Positions 1 to 7,384 of a stretch of DNA of 9,366 nucleotides are shown here, piece by piece (within the stretch, counting starts at the first letter, position 1; each line of letters opens with the position of its first letter). The notes under the pieces are model-generated. The model was given only the letters and a program-made list of their open reading frames with translations, was not told the DNA's origin and ran no database searches. Source of the stretch: Chitinophagales bacterium (GTDB lineage: Bacteria; Bacteroidota; Bacteroidia; Chitinophagales; UBA10324); assembly GCA_013695775.1 (NCBI GenBank), contig JACCZV010000147.1, positions 1 to 9,366 on the forward strand. Reading direction: 5' to 3'. Made by a program: the position numbers and the translations under genes.

Positions 1-241
1 TTTTTAGGTTATTTTCTGCAAAAGTACTTTCATACTATTACCTGTATCTTACCGTATAGTTAGGTTAATGTTAAGGAAGCTGGGGATATACGGTAGGTTG
101 AAGTCTAATTCTGGCAAAGAAGGAGCAAAGGCACCTGTGGTTAAAGATTGAGGAAGGGGTTGAACTATGTTAATAACAGGAACAATTTATCGCTCTCTTC
201 ATACTCCGAATTCCCAAGCTATACCTGCTTCAAAGAAGATT
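1..241. other. Non-coding region downstream of the TonB-dependent receptor gene
   Basis: This stretch follows the stop codon of the receptor gene on the minus strand and reaches the left window edge. I see no gene here. The longest stop-free minus-strand run, about 45 codons between 52 and 186, has no ATG and resembles no family I recognise. No GC-rich hairpin followed by a T-run is visible on the minus strand, so the receptor transcript either ends without a classical intrinsic terminator or continues beyond the window. The one clear structure is the inverted repeat at 50-95, listed separately. Confidence 0.6.
50..95. repeat. 9-bp perfect inverted repeat with 28-bp spacer
   Basis: The arm TACCGTATA at 50-58 is matched perfectly by its reverse complement TATACGGTA at 87-95, with 28 bases between. 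No T-run follows either arm on either strand, so it does not look like an intrinsic terminator. It lies about 150 bases beyond the stop codon of the receptor gene. It could be a protein-binding site for a gene to the left of the window, a weak RNA stem in the receptor's 3' untranslated region, or chance. The arms themselves are seen directly; any role is inference. Confidence 0.5.
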
Positions 242-3082
242 TCAAAACCTATAGTTGAATCCTAATGTAATTACTCTACCGGTAGTTACGGCAATGATTG
301 TTTTATCATTGGCTTCTATGAACTTATTATCATCATCCTGATCCTGATAGAATATGCCTTTCTGCGCAAAAATATCCTGAAAATTTAAGCGCAAAGAAGC
401 ATTTTCAAACAACCGTTTCGAAAGTTGAACGTCTAAGATCGGCCGGGGAGCTTCATAAATATCCAGATATTCGCTTGATCCAACGGCAATAATTCTTCTT
501 CCGATTTCATTAAAGAAAATGCTGACACCAAATTCAGAGACGGGTTCAGTATAGGTAAGTCCAAGGTTAATGATGTATGGCGACTGACCCTGCAAACTTC
601 TTGTAGAATCTGCTGCATTGGCTATGGAGGATACGTCGACTTTTGAATTTATATATGCAAGATTTGCGGAAAATATAAAGTTTGAAAATTGCTTCCATCC
701 GGTTACCTTTTCCAACAAGTCAAAGTTTTTTCTCAGCTCGAGTTCCAATCCAAAATTGGTGGCAGATGTAACATTACTATAAGACCGGATGTAACCTCCG
801 CTCGATATAAAATCAATCGTTTGTTCGATAGGTTCATTAAATTTTTTATAAAACACGCTTCCTGAGATTACCTGTCCACTTGCAAAAAAGCGTTCTATAC
901 GGAAATCATAATTGTAGATATTCGTACGCTGCAGTGAATCATTGCCTATCACCACCGATGTGGTAGAGAAATCATAGAAGGAGAAAGGCGCCAGCTCGCG
1001 AAACTCCGGACGTGCAACCGTTTTCGAAAAGCTTAGACGGATATTGGTTTTGTCATCCATCCCGTAAATCAAGTTTGCAGAGGGAAGGAAATCAAAAGGT
1101 AGTTTCGAAAAGTCGGATGATTTGGTATTAACATCCACCGGATTATTAGTATAATCGAATGAGGTGAGCTGCTGATTAAAAAATTCTAGACGCGCTCCCC
1201 ATACCAACCTGAAATTAAGCGGCAGCTTATTATCCAGCATAAGATAGGTAGCAGTGAGCTGACTTGATCCGGTATATACATCGGATGGGTTGGTAATTTC
1301 GTCAATACTGAAGCCAGCCGTACCAATGTTTTCCTCATTAAACAATTGACCTGGAGGCAAAGCAAGTATGGCATTAGGATCTTCATTCTGTGAATAGAAA
1401 GCTGTCGGATTTGTGACGGTGTATCCGAGCACACGTGCTTCAAAAGCGCGGTCGCGGCCCTGATAAAAAAGGCCTGCCTTTATATTGCTCTTGTTTTTAA
1501 ATATGTTGAAAGGAAAAATCAGATCCAACGCCCCACTGTAAACGTTCTCATCAAGATTAGAGAAGAATTTTCCTGCGAGGCTAGGTGAAGCAGAACCAAA
1601 TGGAACATAAGCGAGAAAAGTTGAATCCTCAGGATTTCTATTGTAAAATAACTTCCTGAAGTCTGGTTGTGAGCGTGTAAGCTGTGCAAAACCTCCCTCC
1701 CAATGAATTTTCAAGCCCGCTTTTTTAATGAAATGGTCGCCCGATAACTGACTGTTAAAAAGTGTATTGGCTACAAAATCATATGCGTAATTTCGAACTA
1801 AGGTAGCCTGTTCAAAATTATTTCCGCCACGTATAATTGTAGCATCAGTACTATTTATAGTGAAGGAGTTTTTAAATACTATCTTATTGTTTTCAGAGAT
1901 TTTATATCCTAAGTTTAGCAGCGCACCAGCCAAAACATTATTGGTATATGTTGAATCAATATACCTGTATAGTGCTGTGGTGTCTGAGAAGTTAAAATCC
2001 TGCCTGGTGATCTCATTATAGCGGTTTGAATTATTGTAGGTGAGTGAGAATACTCCGCCAAAATCATTACTAAAAAGTTTTTTATTTAGGCCGCCGGAAA
2101 TCTGCATCGCCATATTTGGAATTGTTGAATTCATCTTTTCAAATCCCCAGTCATTGGCGAGTAGGCGTGTAGCCTCAATTGTTTGTTCCTGATCAGAATT
2201 TTGAAGTATTTCTGTAGCTGGAAAATTCGTTGGAATTGCTCGCGTTCCATCGTCTATTCCAAGCCAATCCATAGTTCCACCCGGGTAAGTATAATGTGGA
2301 TTAAAGGTGGCAGTACTGTTAAAGCCACCCGATATACTAAGGTTGAGAAAATCTGCATCGGGAATATCTCTTGTATTCACCTGAATAATGCCTCCGGCAA
2401 AATCACCCGGCAGATCCGGTTGGGCGGTTTTCAGAATAATAATATTATCAACTAAGTTGGAGGGAATTAAGTCGAACGTAAAATTTTTGCGGTCGGCTTC
2501 TGTACTGGGCAATGGTGTGCCATTAATCATGGCAGAGTTGTAACGGTCGCTCAATCCGCGAATTACTGCAAACCTATTTTCAGCTAACGAAACACCACTT
2601 ACCCGTTTCAATGCTTCGGCAGTATTCTTATCAGGAGTTTTACGAATGATATCAGAAGAAATTCCATCGGAAATGGTGCTGCTGTTTTTCTGCATCACTA
2701 GCAGTGAATTTATATTTTCCTGCGCCCTCTCAGTTCTTACAACCACCTCTTCCAGCTCCCGGGCGCTTCCCGATAGGGTAATGTCGAGGACGGAGACTTC
2801 ACCGGTCGTCACTGTTACATTCTCTACCACTTTAGTTTGATAAGAGATGTAGGAAATCACAACGTTATAGGTTCCTGCAGGTAGGTTGCCCACCAAATAG
2901 CGACCATCAAAATCTGAAGATGCTCCTTTAGACGGATCGTTTTCAATGTAAATATTAGCACCAATAATGTCCTCACTGGTAGCGGCATCGGCGAGATGGC
3001 CGGCGATACTCCCTGTTTGGGCTTGTACATAAGAATATAGAAGGAATATTAGAAGTAATGAACTAAAAAAGGTTTTAAGCAT
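242..3082 (-). CDS. TonB-dependent outer-membrane receptor with N-terminal carboxypeptidase-regulatory-like domain
   Basis: A complete 946-residue outer-membrane active transporter, which would take up a ligand using energy passed through TonB-ExbB-ExbD. Residues 1-22 form a signal peptide (hydrophobic SLLLIFLLYSY, cleavage probably after AQA or AQ). Residues about 24-103 are a carboxypeptidase-regulatory-like (CarboxypepD_reg-like) beta-sandwich, with the usual DFDGRYLVGNLPAGTY segment. A LEEVVV stretch at 110-115 opens the plug domain (about 112-240), which contains AVIRGLSDRYNSAMINGTPLPST at 172-194 in part and the FDLIPSNLVDNI and PGDFAGGIIQVNT signatures. The remaining roughly 700 residues are the beta-barrel, ending in an aromatic C-terminal strand (ITLGFNYRF), as expected for BAM-dependent insertion. 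The IRGLSDRY-type plug separates it from SusC-type receptors, and no SusD partner is present. It starts at the ATG in front of the signal peptide. Ligand unknown. The family call is firm; the substrate cannot be read from sequence. Confidence 0.96.
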   Translation of the reverse strand: MLKTFFSSLLLIFLLYSYVQAQTGSIAGHLADAATSEDIIGANIYIENDPSKGASSDFDGRYLVGNLPAGTYNVVISYISYQTKVVENVTVTTGEVSVLDITLSGSARELEEVVVRTERAQENINSLLVMQKNSSTISDGISSDIIRKTPDKNTAEALKRVSGVSLAENRFAVIRGLSDRYNSAMINGTPLPSTEADRKNFTFDLIPSNLVDNIIILKTAQPDLPGDFAGGIIQVNTRDIPDADFLNLSISGGFNSTATFNPHYTYPGGTMDWLGIDDGTRAIPTNFPATEILQNSDQEQTIEATRLLANDWGFEKMNSTIPNMAMQISGGLNKKLFSNDFGGVFSLTYNNSNRYNEITRQDFNFSDTTALYRYIDSTYTNNVLAGALLNLGYKISENNKIVFKNSFTINSTDATIIRGGNNFEQATLVRNYAYDFVANTLFNSQLSGDHFIKKAGLKIHWEGGFAQLTRSQPDFRKLFYNRNPEDSTFLAYVPFGSASPSLAGKFFSNLDENVYSGALDLIFPFNIFKNKSNIKAGLFYQGRDRAFEARVLGYTVTNPTAFYSQNEDPNAILALPPGQLFNEENIGTAGFSIDEITNPSDVYTGSSQLTATYLMLDNKLPLNFRLVWGARLEFFNQQLTSFDYTNNPVDVNTKSSDFSKLPFDFLPSANLIYGMDDKTNIRLSFSKTVARPEFRELAPFSFYDFSTTSVVIGNDSLQRTNIYNYDFRIERFFASGQVISGSVFYKKFNEPIEQTIDFISSGGYIRSYSNVTSATNFGLELELRKNFDLLEKVTGWKQFSNFIFSANLAYINSKVDVSSIANAADSTRSLQGQSPYIINLGLTYTEPVSEFGVSIFFNEIGRRIIAVGSSEYLDIYEAPRPILDVQLSKRLFENASLRLNFQDIFAQKGIFYQDQDDDNKFIEANDKTIIAVTTGRVITLGFNYRF

Positions 3083-3322
3083 CTTAGAATTTTTGCAAAG
3101 AACCCCTTATGGTTTAACGTTTACATTAAGGCGAGGTTAAGTAAAGGTTAATTGAAGATGAACATAAGCCTAAGAATTCATGAGTGCATGCTGAATCTCC
3201 TTAGGAAATTTTATGGTTATGCTTTGTACTTACTGAATAAAGTTATTATTCATGAAAACATAACATACACAATACTTTGCAATAAAAGCAGAGAGCAACT
3301 TTTGCAAAAAATCAGAATCCAT
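3083..3322. other. Divergent intergenic region between the receptor gene and a T9SS cargo gene
   Basis: About 240 bases separate the receptor start (minus) from the preferred start of the plus-strand gene at 3323, so both promoters must lie here. No full TAnnTTTG element was found on either strand, only degenerate ones: ATACTTTG and ATGCTTTG on the plus strand. Both starts are preceded by a TTTGCAAAAA string, at 3091-3099 on the complementary strand and at 3301-3310 on the plus strand. This could be a shared regulatory motif or simply AT-rich coincidence. The plus frame is open back to a TTG at 3152, but the extra 57 codons do not look like a signal peptide and are taken as untranslated. Confidence 0.5.
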
Positions 3323-4189
3323 ATGAAAAAAGATACCATTTCACTACGTGGCAAGCTAAAATCGTATTCCGTGCTTGCCGGATCTGTGCTTACAATGGGA
3401 AATGTAGCCGATGCACAAATAATTTATACAAATATTCCAGATACCACATTTAATGCGCAAGGTGAGTCCGGTTTAGCCATTGATCTGAACAATGATTCCA
3501 TCTCCGATTTCACAATTTTTCTTTTTAAAAGTTCTTCCGGCGCAACAGTTAGAAACCGGGTTGCAGGTTTTGCTTCAAATGTTTATAATGAAATTGCAGC
3601 CACTGTAGCCGCACCGAATTATACCTATCCCGTCGTCATTCCTCAGGATGATAAAATCGGTCCTGACTTAGGATGGCAGCCATATGTTACCTCCTACTTT
3701 TGGGCCTTTGGAAAATTCTATACTTATGGAACCGGTAATCCACTTAAGTATGGTAACTGGCTTGGTGCTACCGATCAGTTTGTAGGCCTTAGAATGGGCA
3801 TTGATGGACTACAACACTATGGCTGGTTGCGTATGTCGGTAGACAGCATAGCCGGAACATTAATCATTAAAGATTATGCCCTCCAGGCCTTACCTGATTC
3901 ATCTATTGAAGCAGGAGACACAGGCTCCATCACGGGCATTCAAAATATAGAAGCAGCAAGTGATATAAAAATTCTGGCTTATGAAAGCCATATAATTATT
4001 TCTTCGGGGTTAGATACCAATGATGATATTGTAATTAGTATCATTGATATGAGAGGAATGATTCTAGAAAAAATCATAACCTCCGAACAGGAATATAGCT
4101 TAACTTTAGATTCCCTGCCCCAGGGTATTTATCTTGTTAGTGTTCAGCAGGGTAAGAAAACAAAAACTATAAAAGTCTCGTTGAATTAG
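3323..4189 (+). CDS. Secreted protein with T9SS type A-like C-terminal sorting domain
   Basis: A 288-residue protein when started at the ATG at 3323. The frame is open upstream to a TTG at 3152, giving 345 residues, but the ATG at 3323 is preferred because it places a signal peptide at the N-terminus: MKKD, basic stretch, LAGSVLTMGNVADAQ, with cleavage near residue 32. The mature part opens with a DLNNDSISDF segment at 54-63, which resembles a calcium-binding loop (D-x-N-x-D-x-x-x-D). A central all-beta region ends in HYGWLRMSVDS and LIIKDYAL (about 166-189), a pattern common in secreted Bacteroidota proteins. The last 80 residues (about 208-288) resemble a T9SS sorting domain, with VISIIDMRGMILEK and LPQGIYLVSVQQGKKTKTIKVSL, but the usual FPNP motif is absent. 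It would be exported by Sec and then carried across the outer membrane by the T9SS. A strong terminator follows 38 bases past the stop. Function unknown. Confidence 0.88.
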   Translation: MKKDTISLRGKLKSYSVLAGSVLTMGNVADAQIIYTNIPDTTFNAQGESGLAIDLNNDSISDFTIFLFKSSSGATVRNRVAGFASNVYNEIAATVAAPNYTYPVVIPQDDKIGPDLGWQPYVTSYFWAFGKFYTYGTGNPLKYGNWLGATDQFVGLRMGIDGLQHYGWLRMSVDSIAGTLIIKDYALQALPDSSIEAGDTGSITGIQNIEAASDIKILAYESHIIISSGLDTNDDIVISIIDMRGMILEKIITSEQEYSLTLDSLPQGIYLVSVQQGKKTKTIKVSLN

Positions 4190-4226
4190 CAGCTTTCTTA
4201 TTACTGATGGCTCCTAAGCTCATAAG

Positions 4227-4260
4227 AGGGGAATTTGAAGAGATTCAATTTCCCCTTTTT
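4227..4260 (+). terminator. Intrinsic terminator of the T9SS cargo gene
   Basis: The arms 4227-4239 (AGGGGAATTTGAA) and 4244-4256 (TTCAATTTCCCCT) pair over 13 positions with one T-T mismatch, leaving a four-base GAGA loop. The run of T at 4256-4260 follows directly. It sits 38 bases after the stop codon of the plus-strand gene. Because an A-run precedes the stem only weakly on the other strand, it should act mainly in the plus direction. Confidence 0.9.
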
Positions 4261-4711
4261 GAATTTACATTAACTGATAAATAGAAGCAGGAGTTGCCAG
4301 AGCTTTTAGGTGATTGGGTTGGTGGTTTAAAAATAAGGAACGAATAAGGTGGAAGCGAGATAAAGCCTAAGCAATGCAGGATTATATCTATACTTTATGG
4401 GAATAACTCACCTCGAAAAAGGGATATTACCCAATATGCCTGAGGGGCGGGTAGCTAAAATATGATTTTCCCCGCTGAAAAAGCTACCCGACAAAGAACC
4501 AGATAACTTATATGCAATTTGGTTCGTGGATTTTTTGTGGGCATTTGTCCCCCACTCTATTCCCCCAAAATTATCGTATGCGCTTCCATAGTTTTGTTAT
4601 TGCATTTACAAATGTGCAAGACTAAGGGCTAGGTTTTTAGAATCTTAGCTACGGAATTGAACAGAAAAATCGAACCTTAGGCAACATTTTACTCTAGGGA
4701 TCACTTACTAT
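4261..4711. other. Gene-free stretch between two facing terminators
   Basis: About 450 bases lie between the plus-strand terminator at 4227-4260 and the minus-strand terminator at 4712-4742. I translated the plausible frames by eye around 4440-4620 and found only short peptides with no recognisable family. No tRNA or known riboswitch was recognised. The one notable structure is the gapped hairpin at 4448-4490. The region may hold an untranslated or small RNA, decayed coding DNA, or nothing functional. Confidence 0.5.
4448..4490. repeat. Stable gapped hairpin with 9-bp perfect outer stem
   Basis: CGGGTAGCT at 4448-4456 pairs perfectly with AGCTACCCG at 4482-4490. Inside, TTTTC at 4466-4470 pairs with GAAAA at 4477-4481, which directly abuts the outer 3' arm, so the two stems would stack with a nine-base bulge (4457-4465) on one side and a six-base loop, CCCGCT. 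That makes 14 base pairs in 43 bases. No T-run follows on either side, so it is not a classical terminator. It lies in a region without genes. The pairing is direct observation; a role as a structured RNA or as a remnant of a short repeat element is inference. Confidence 0.6.
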
Positions 4712-4742
4712 AAAAACCGAAAGCGCCTTACGGGGCGCCTTC
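4712..4742 (-). terminator. Intrinsic terminator of the beta-helix surface protein gene
   Basis: Read on the minus strand, GAAGGCGCC (4742-4734) pairs with GGCGCTTTC (4727-4719) over nine positions including one G-U pair, with a six-base loop. GGTTTTTA follows (4718-4711). It lies about 30 bases past the stop codon of the minus-strand gene ending at 4773, which fits its role as that gene's transcription terminator. Confidence 0.9.
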
Positions 4743-4772
4743 AGTCAAATACTCAACTTAAACTGGCTATAT

Positions 4773-7148
4773 CTATTTTGTAATAACCAATTGATGAGAC
4801 AATACATTCTCACCATCATAAATAGTTACATTATAAATTCCACTGCTAAGATTGGTTAGATCAATAACTCTGCTGATCTTTCCCTCAACAGTCAAATTGT
4901 CTATCTGAGTAACAACCTGGCCAAGTGAATTGACCAACGCTACATTAACAATCTTCGATGTTTCAGAGGTGATTTCCACCGTTACATCATTATTGGCAGG
5001 ATTAGGGAAAATACTAATTCCTTTTATTGCCAAATCTTCTTCAGATTGACCAAGGCGCGCGTTGGTTGTGAAAGTTTGAATTGCAGTATAAGATGAATTG
5101 TTTCCACCACCGCATTCACTACGTACCCTATAATCATAGGTAGTGTTTGGAGAAAGACCAGTTAAGGTAGCACTTGCAGAAGTAGTGTTTACATTTGTAA
5201 AGGTAATGGTTCCGGTAACCCGGTATTGAAGGTTATAAGAAATAGCATTGCAAGCCCCTGACCAGCTAATTGTTGCCTGAGTCATAGTAACACTTGTTGC
5301 CATAAGATTAGATGGCAAAGCACAGGAATTATTAGTACTGCCTATCTTTTGAACATAAGGGCTTTTCAGTCCACCCGGGCAAACAGTAGCAACCGCAAGA
5401 TCATAAGAAGTATTAGGTTGTAAGTTAGTGAAGGTATATACGGACGGAGTGATGTTTCCAGCGATGTTCGTCCAGACTGTTGTGCCTGTTACGCGATAAC
5501 GGACTTTATAAGAAGCTGCTACCGGTACTGTATTCCAGTCTAAAGTGATTGTGCATGCTGTTGGATTGTTCACTGTTAGACCGGTGGGTCTCGGAATGGG
5601 TGCGCTAGCAACAGTGATTGTTTTTGTTGCATTACAGCTTCCACTGGAAACCGTTACAGTATAAGTTCCTGCTGGTATACCAGAAAGGTCCTCTGTAGTC
5701 TGGCCACCCCCATACAAATATGTGAATGGTGCAATGCCGCCGGTTACAGTAAGATTAATTGCACCCGTATTAGGACATGTTGACTTAGTAGTAACAGCTG
5801 TTACAATAGGTGTATAATCTATGGTACCACTGTAGGTAGTATTTTCCGGGTTCCAGTTAGCCCAAACCTCTGTCCAGTCATTGCTTGCTCCGAAAGCGCC
5901 GCGGTAATTAACCTGAGTAAAGAAAGGATCACTCAGGCGTGGATTAGAAAAGCTGGCGCCTGATAAACAAGGGGATCCTGGCTGGGGTAAAAAGTTAGGA
6001 TCGCTCAGGTTGAATGGATCTGTCAATTGTAAAGCACTAGCGGTAGTAAAAATCTGGTTGCCGCCCTGTGTGTTGAAGTAATTTTGAATGTTAAAAGTGC
6101 TGCCAGTATTTACTGCAAGGTCAACAATGTTGCCTGCAAGAAAATTATTCTGGAATTGAAGATCATTTGCAGCCGCATTTGCTTCTGTAGTTGTTCCATC
6201 AATTAAAAGCCCTGTAGGCCAACCCAAAATCAGGGTATTATAGATAGAAGCCTCTGTATCTCTACGGAGATGTGCGCCACGCTTGAAATTCGCATTGATA
6301 TTGTCCGACACGTTTTCAAGAGGGCCAACATCAGTTACATTAGTGAAAATGGGGCGCGTAGTGGGCGTATTTGTGCTGCCTGTTGCATCATTGTCTGATT
6401 CAAAGCCATTTGAACCGGAAACATCGGCAACATTCGGATCGCGTAACACCACAACAAACTGAACATTTCCTTGATATCCATTGTCAGTATCGAGGTCATC
6501 ATCCGTCGCTCTAAAAGCGATGAGGTGCTTGCAATTTACGGTTCCGCCAAACCATTCGTAAGAATCATCTCCTGAGTAGCTTACCTGTACGTAATCAATG
6601 ATAGTACCTGCACCTACACCACCCATAGTTAGACCATTGATTTCATTATTGGGTTGAAAAGCAATGCCCGCAAATTCAATTCTAACATAACGGATAATTC
6701 CTGAATTGTCATTCGCATCAGTACCGCCATAGACACCACTGCCATCTCCATCATCAACTCCGCCCTCTATGATGGCTGTTCCTCCAGCCTGATTGATGGG
6801 AGCTTTACCAAGAATGATCACACCGCCCCAGTCGCCATAGGTGCGTGAACCTACAGGCTGTTCAGAGGTAAATACGATTGGCTGACAAGGAGTGCCGTCA
6901 GCAATTAATTTTGCACCACGTGTAATGATCAGCGAGCCTTTGGTAGGTTTCTCACCCTGAATCAAAGTGCCTGGCTGAATTGTTAATGTAGCATTATTGG
7001 ATACATACACAAATCCGCTGAGACGATAGATGTTGTTGCTCGTCCAAAGGGTATTCGAGTTAATGTAACCACTTACCGTAATGATTCCTGCAAAAGCCGA
7101 GGTCATCCAGAGAATGAAGACGGCTGTAATCGATAAAAGTTTTTTCAT
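4773..7148 (-). CDS. Multidomain T9SS-secreted surface protein: beta-helix-like region, SprB repeat, two FN3 domains, sorting domain
   Basis: A complete 791-residue exported protein. Residues 1-20 are a signal peptide (MKKLLSITAV, cleavage after AFA). Residues about 22-440 form a repetitive beta-rich region resembling a right-handed beta-helix, with VSNNATLTIQPGTLIQGEKP, GDWGGVIILGKAPIN, EINGLTMGGVGAGTIIDYV and DDSYEWFGGTVNCKH; such proteins are often encoded near TonB-dependent receptors in this phylum. Residues about 446-513 match the SprB-type repeat (TGAINLTVTGGIAPFTY, TEDLSGIPAGTYTVTV). Two fibronectin type III domains follow, at about 518-605 and 608-696. They share YRVTGT and LxPNTxYD segments, suggesting duplication. 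Residues about 710-791 are a T9SS type A sorting domain with IFPNPANN and LSSGIYNVTIYDG. The protein should be exported by Sec and T9SS and anchored or released at the cell surface. It has its own promoter element upstream and terminator downstream, so it is probably monocistronic. It may bind ligand for a partner receptor or act in adhesion; this is not resolved by sequence. Confidence 0.93.
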   Translation of the reverse strand: MKKLLSITAVFILWMTSAFAGIITVSGYINSNTLWTSNNIYRLSGFVYVSNNATLTIQPGTLIQGEKPTKGSLIITRGAKLIADGTPCQPIVFTSEQPVGSRTYGDWGGVIILGKAPINQAGGTAIIEGGVDDGDGSGVYGGTDANDNSGIIRYVRIEFAGIAFQPNNEINGLTMGGVGAGTIIDYVQVSYSGDDSYEWFGGTVNCKHLIAFRATDDDLDTDNGYQGNVQFVVVLRDPNVADVSGSNGFESDNDATGSTNTPTTRPIFTNVTDVGPLENVSDNINANFKRGAHLRRDTEASIYNTLILGWPTGLLIDGTTTEANAAANDLQFQNNFLAGNIVDLAVNTGSTFNIQNYFNTQGGNQIFTTASALQLTDPFNLSDPNFLPQPGSPCLSGASFSNPRLSDPFFTQVNYRGAFGASNDWTEVWANWNPENTTYSGTIDYTPIVTAVTTKSTCPNTGAINLTVTGGIAPFTYLYGGGQTTEDLSGIPAGTYTVTVSSGSCNATKTITVASAPIPRPTGLTVNNPTACTITLDWNTVPVAASYKVRYRVTGTTVWTNIAGNITPSVYTFTNLQPNTSYDLAVATVCPGGLKSPYVQKIGSTNNSCALPSNLMATSVTMTQATISWSGACNAISYNLQYRVTGTITFTNVNTTSASATLTGLSPNTTYDYRVRSECGGGNNSSYTAIQTFTTNARLGQSEEDLAIKGISIFPNPANNDVTVEITSETSKIVNVALVNSLGQVVTQIDNLTVEGKISRVIDLTNLSSGIYNVTIYDGENVLSHQLVITK

Positions 7149-7173
7149 TTTTAAAGAGTTTTGGTTATGGCCA

Positions 7174-7181
7174 CAAATGTA
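7174..7181 (-). promoter_or_regulatory. Bacteroidota-type -7 promoter element (TACATTTG)
   Basis: On the minus strand 7181-7174 reads TACATTTG, an exact match to the TAnnTTTG -7 consensus of the main sigma factor in Bacteroidota. It lies 25 bases before the start codon of the surface-protein gene, giving a short 5' leader. A clear -33 TTG element is not visible at the usual distance. The motif alone could occur by chance in a few percent of such regions, so the call rests on its position. Confidence 0.55.
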
Positions 7182-7183
7182 TT

Positions 7184-7200
7184 TGCAGTGTGTTACTGCA
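7184..7200. repeat. Short inverted repeat overlapping the promoter spacer
   Basis: TGCAGT at 7184-7189 is matched by ACTGCA at 7195-7200, with five bases between. It sits just upstream of the TACATTTG element, in the spacer where RNA polymerase binds, a common place for a dimeric repressor site. The palindrome is seen directly; operator function is inference. Confidence 0.4.
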
Positions 7201-7296
7201 TTGTCATTCCATCATTAAGGATGAATGATCATAAGCTTATGCGGATGCCAACCATATATTATGCGCAGATGAACGAGTGTTATCTAAAGGTTATAT

Positions 7297-7327
7297 GCAC
7301 CCTCCCGCCTGGATATGTTTAGGGTGC
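7297..7327. repeat. 7-bp inverted repeat downstream of the polyprenyl synthase gene
   Basis: GCACCCT at 7297-7303 pairs with AGGGTGC at 7321-7327 across a 17-base loop. It lies about 60 bases beyond the stop codon of the polyprenyl synthase gene on the minus strand. No T-run follows, so it is at best a weak or factor-dependent transcript end. Confidence 0.4.
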
Positions 7328-7384
7328 TCCATAATAAATAAGATATTAACCAATATGATTCTACAGAATATTAACTGTTCCGTT

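Noticed and set aside
52..186. 45-codon stop-free minus-strand stretch downstream of the receptor gene
   Set aside because: It has no ATG, is proline-rich, is preceded by several in-frame stops, and resembles no family. It is probably chance.
3152..3322. 57-codon N-terminal extension of the T9SS cargo gene starting at TTG
   Set aside because: It would bury the clear signal peptide that begins at the ATG at 3323, and it has a cysteine- and tyrosine-rich composition unlike a leader.
4285..4340. Possible tRNA-like sequence (GAGTTGCCAGAGCTTTTAGG)
   Set aside because: No complete cloverleaf, no T-loop GTTCGAATC and no matching acceptor stem could be found.
4520..4620. Short peptides on both strands in the gene-free stretch, such as one starting MEAHTIILGE on the minus strand
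   Set aside because: They are interrupted by stops within 10 to 40 codons and have no recognisable family.
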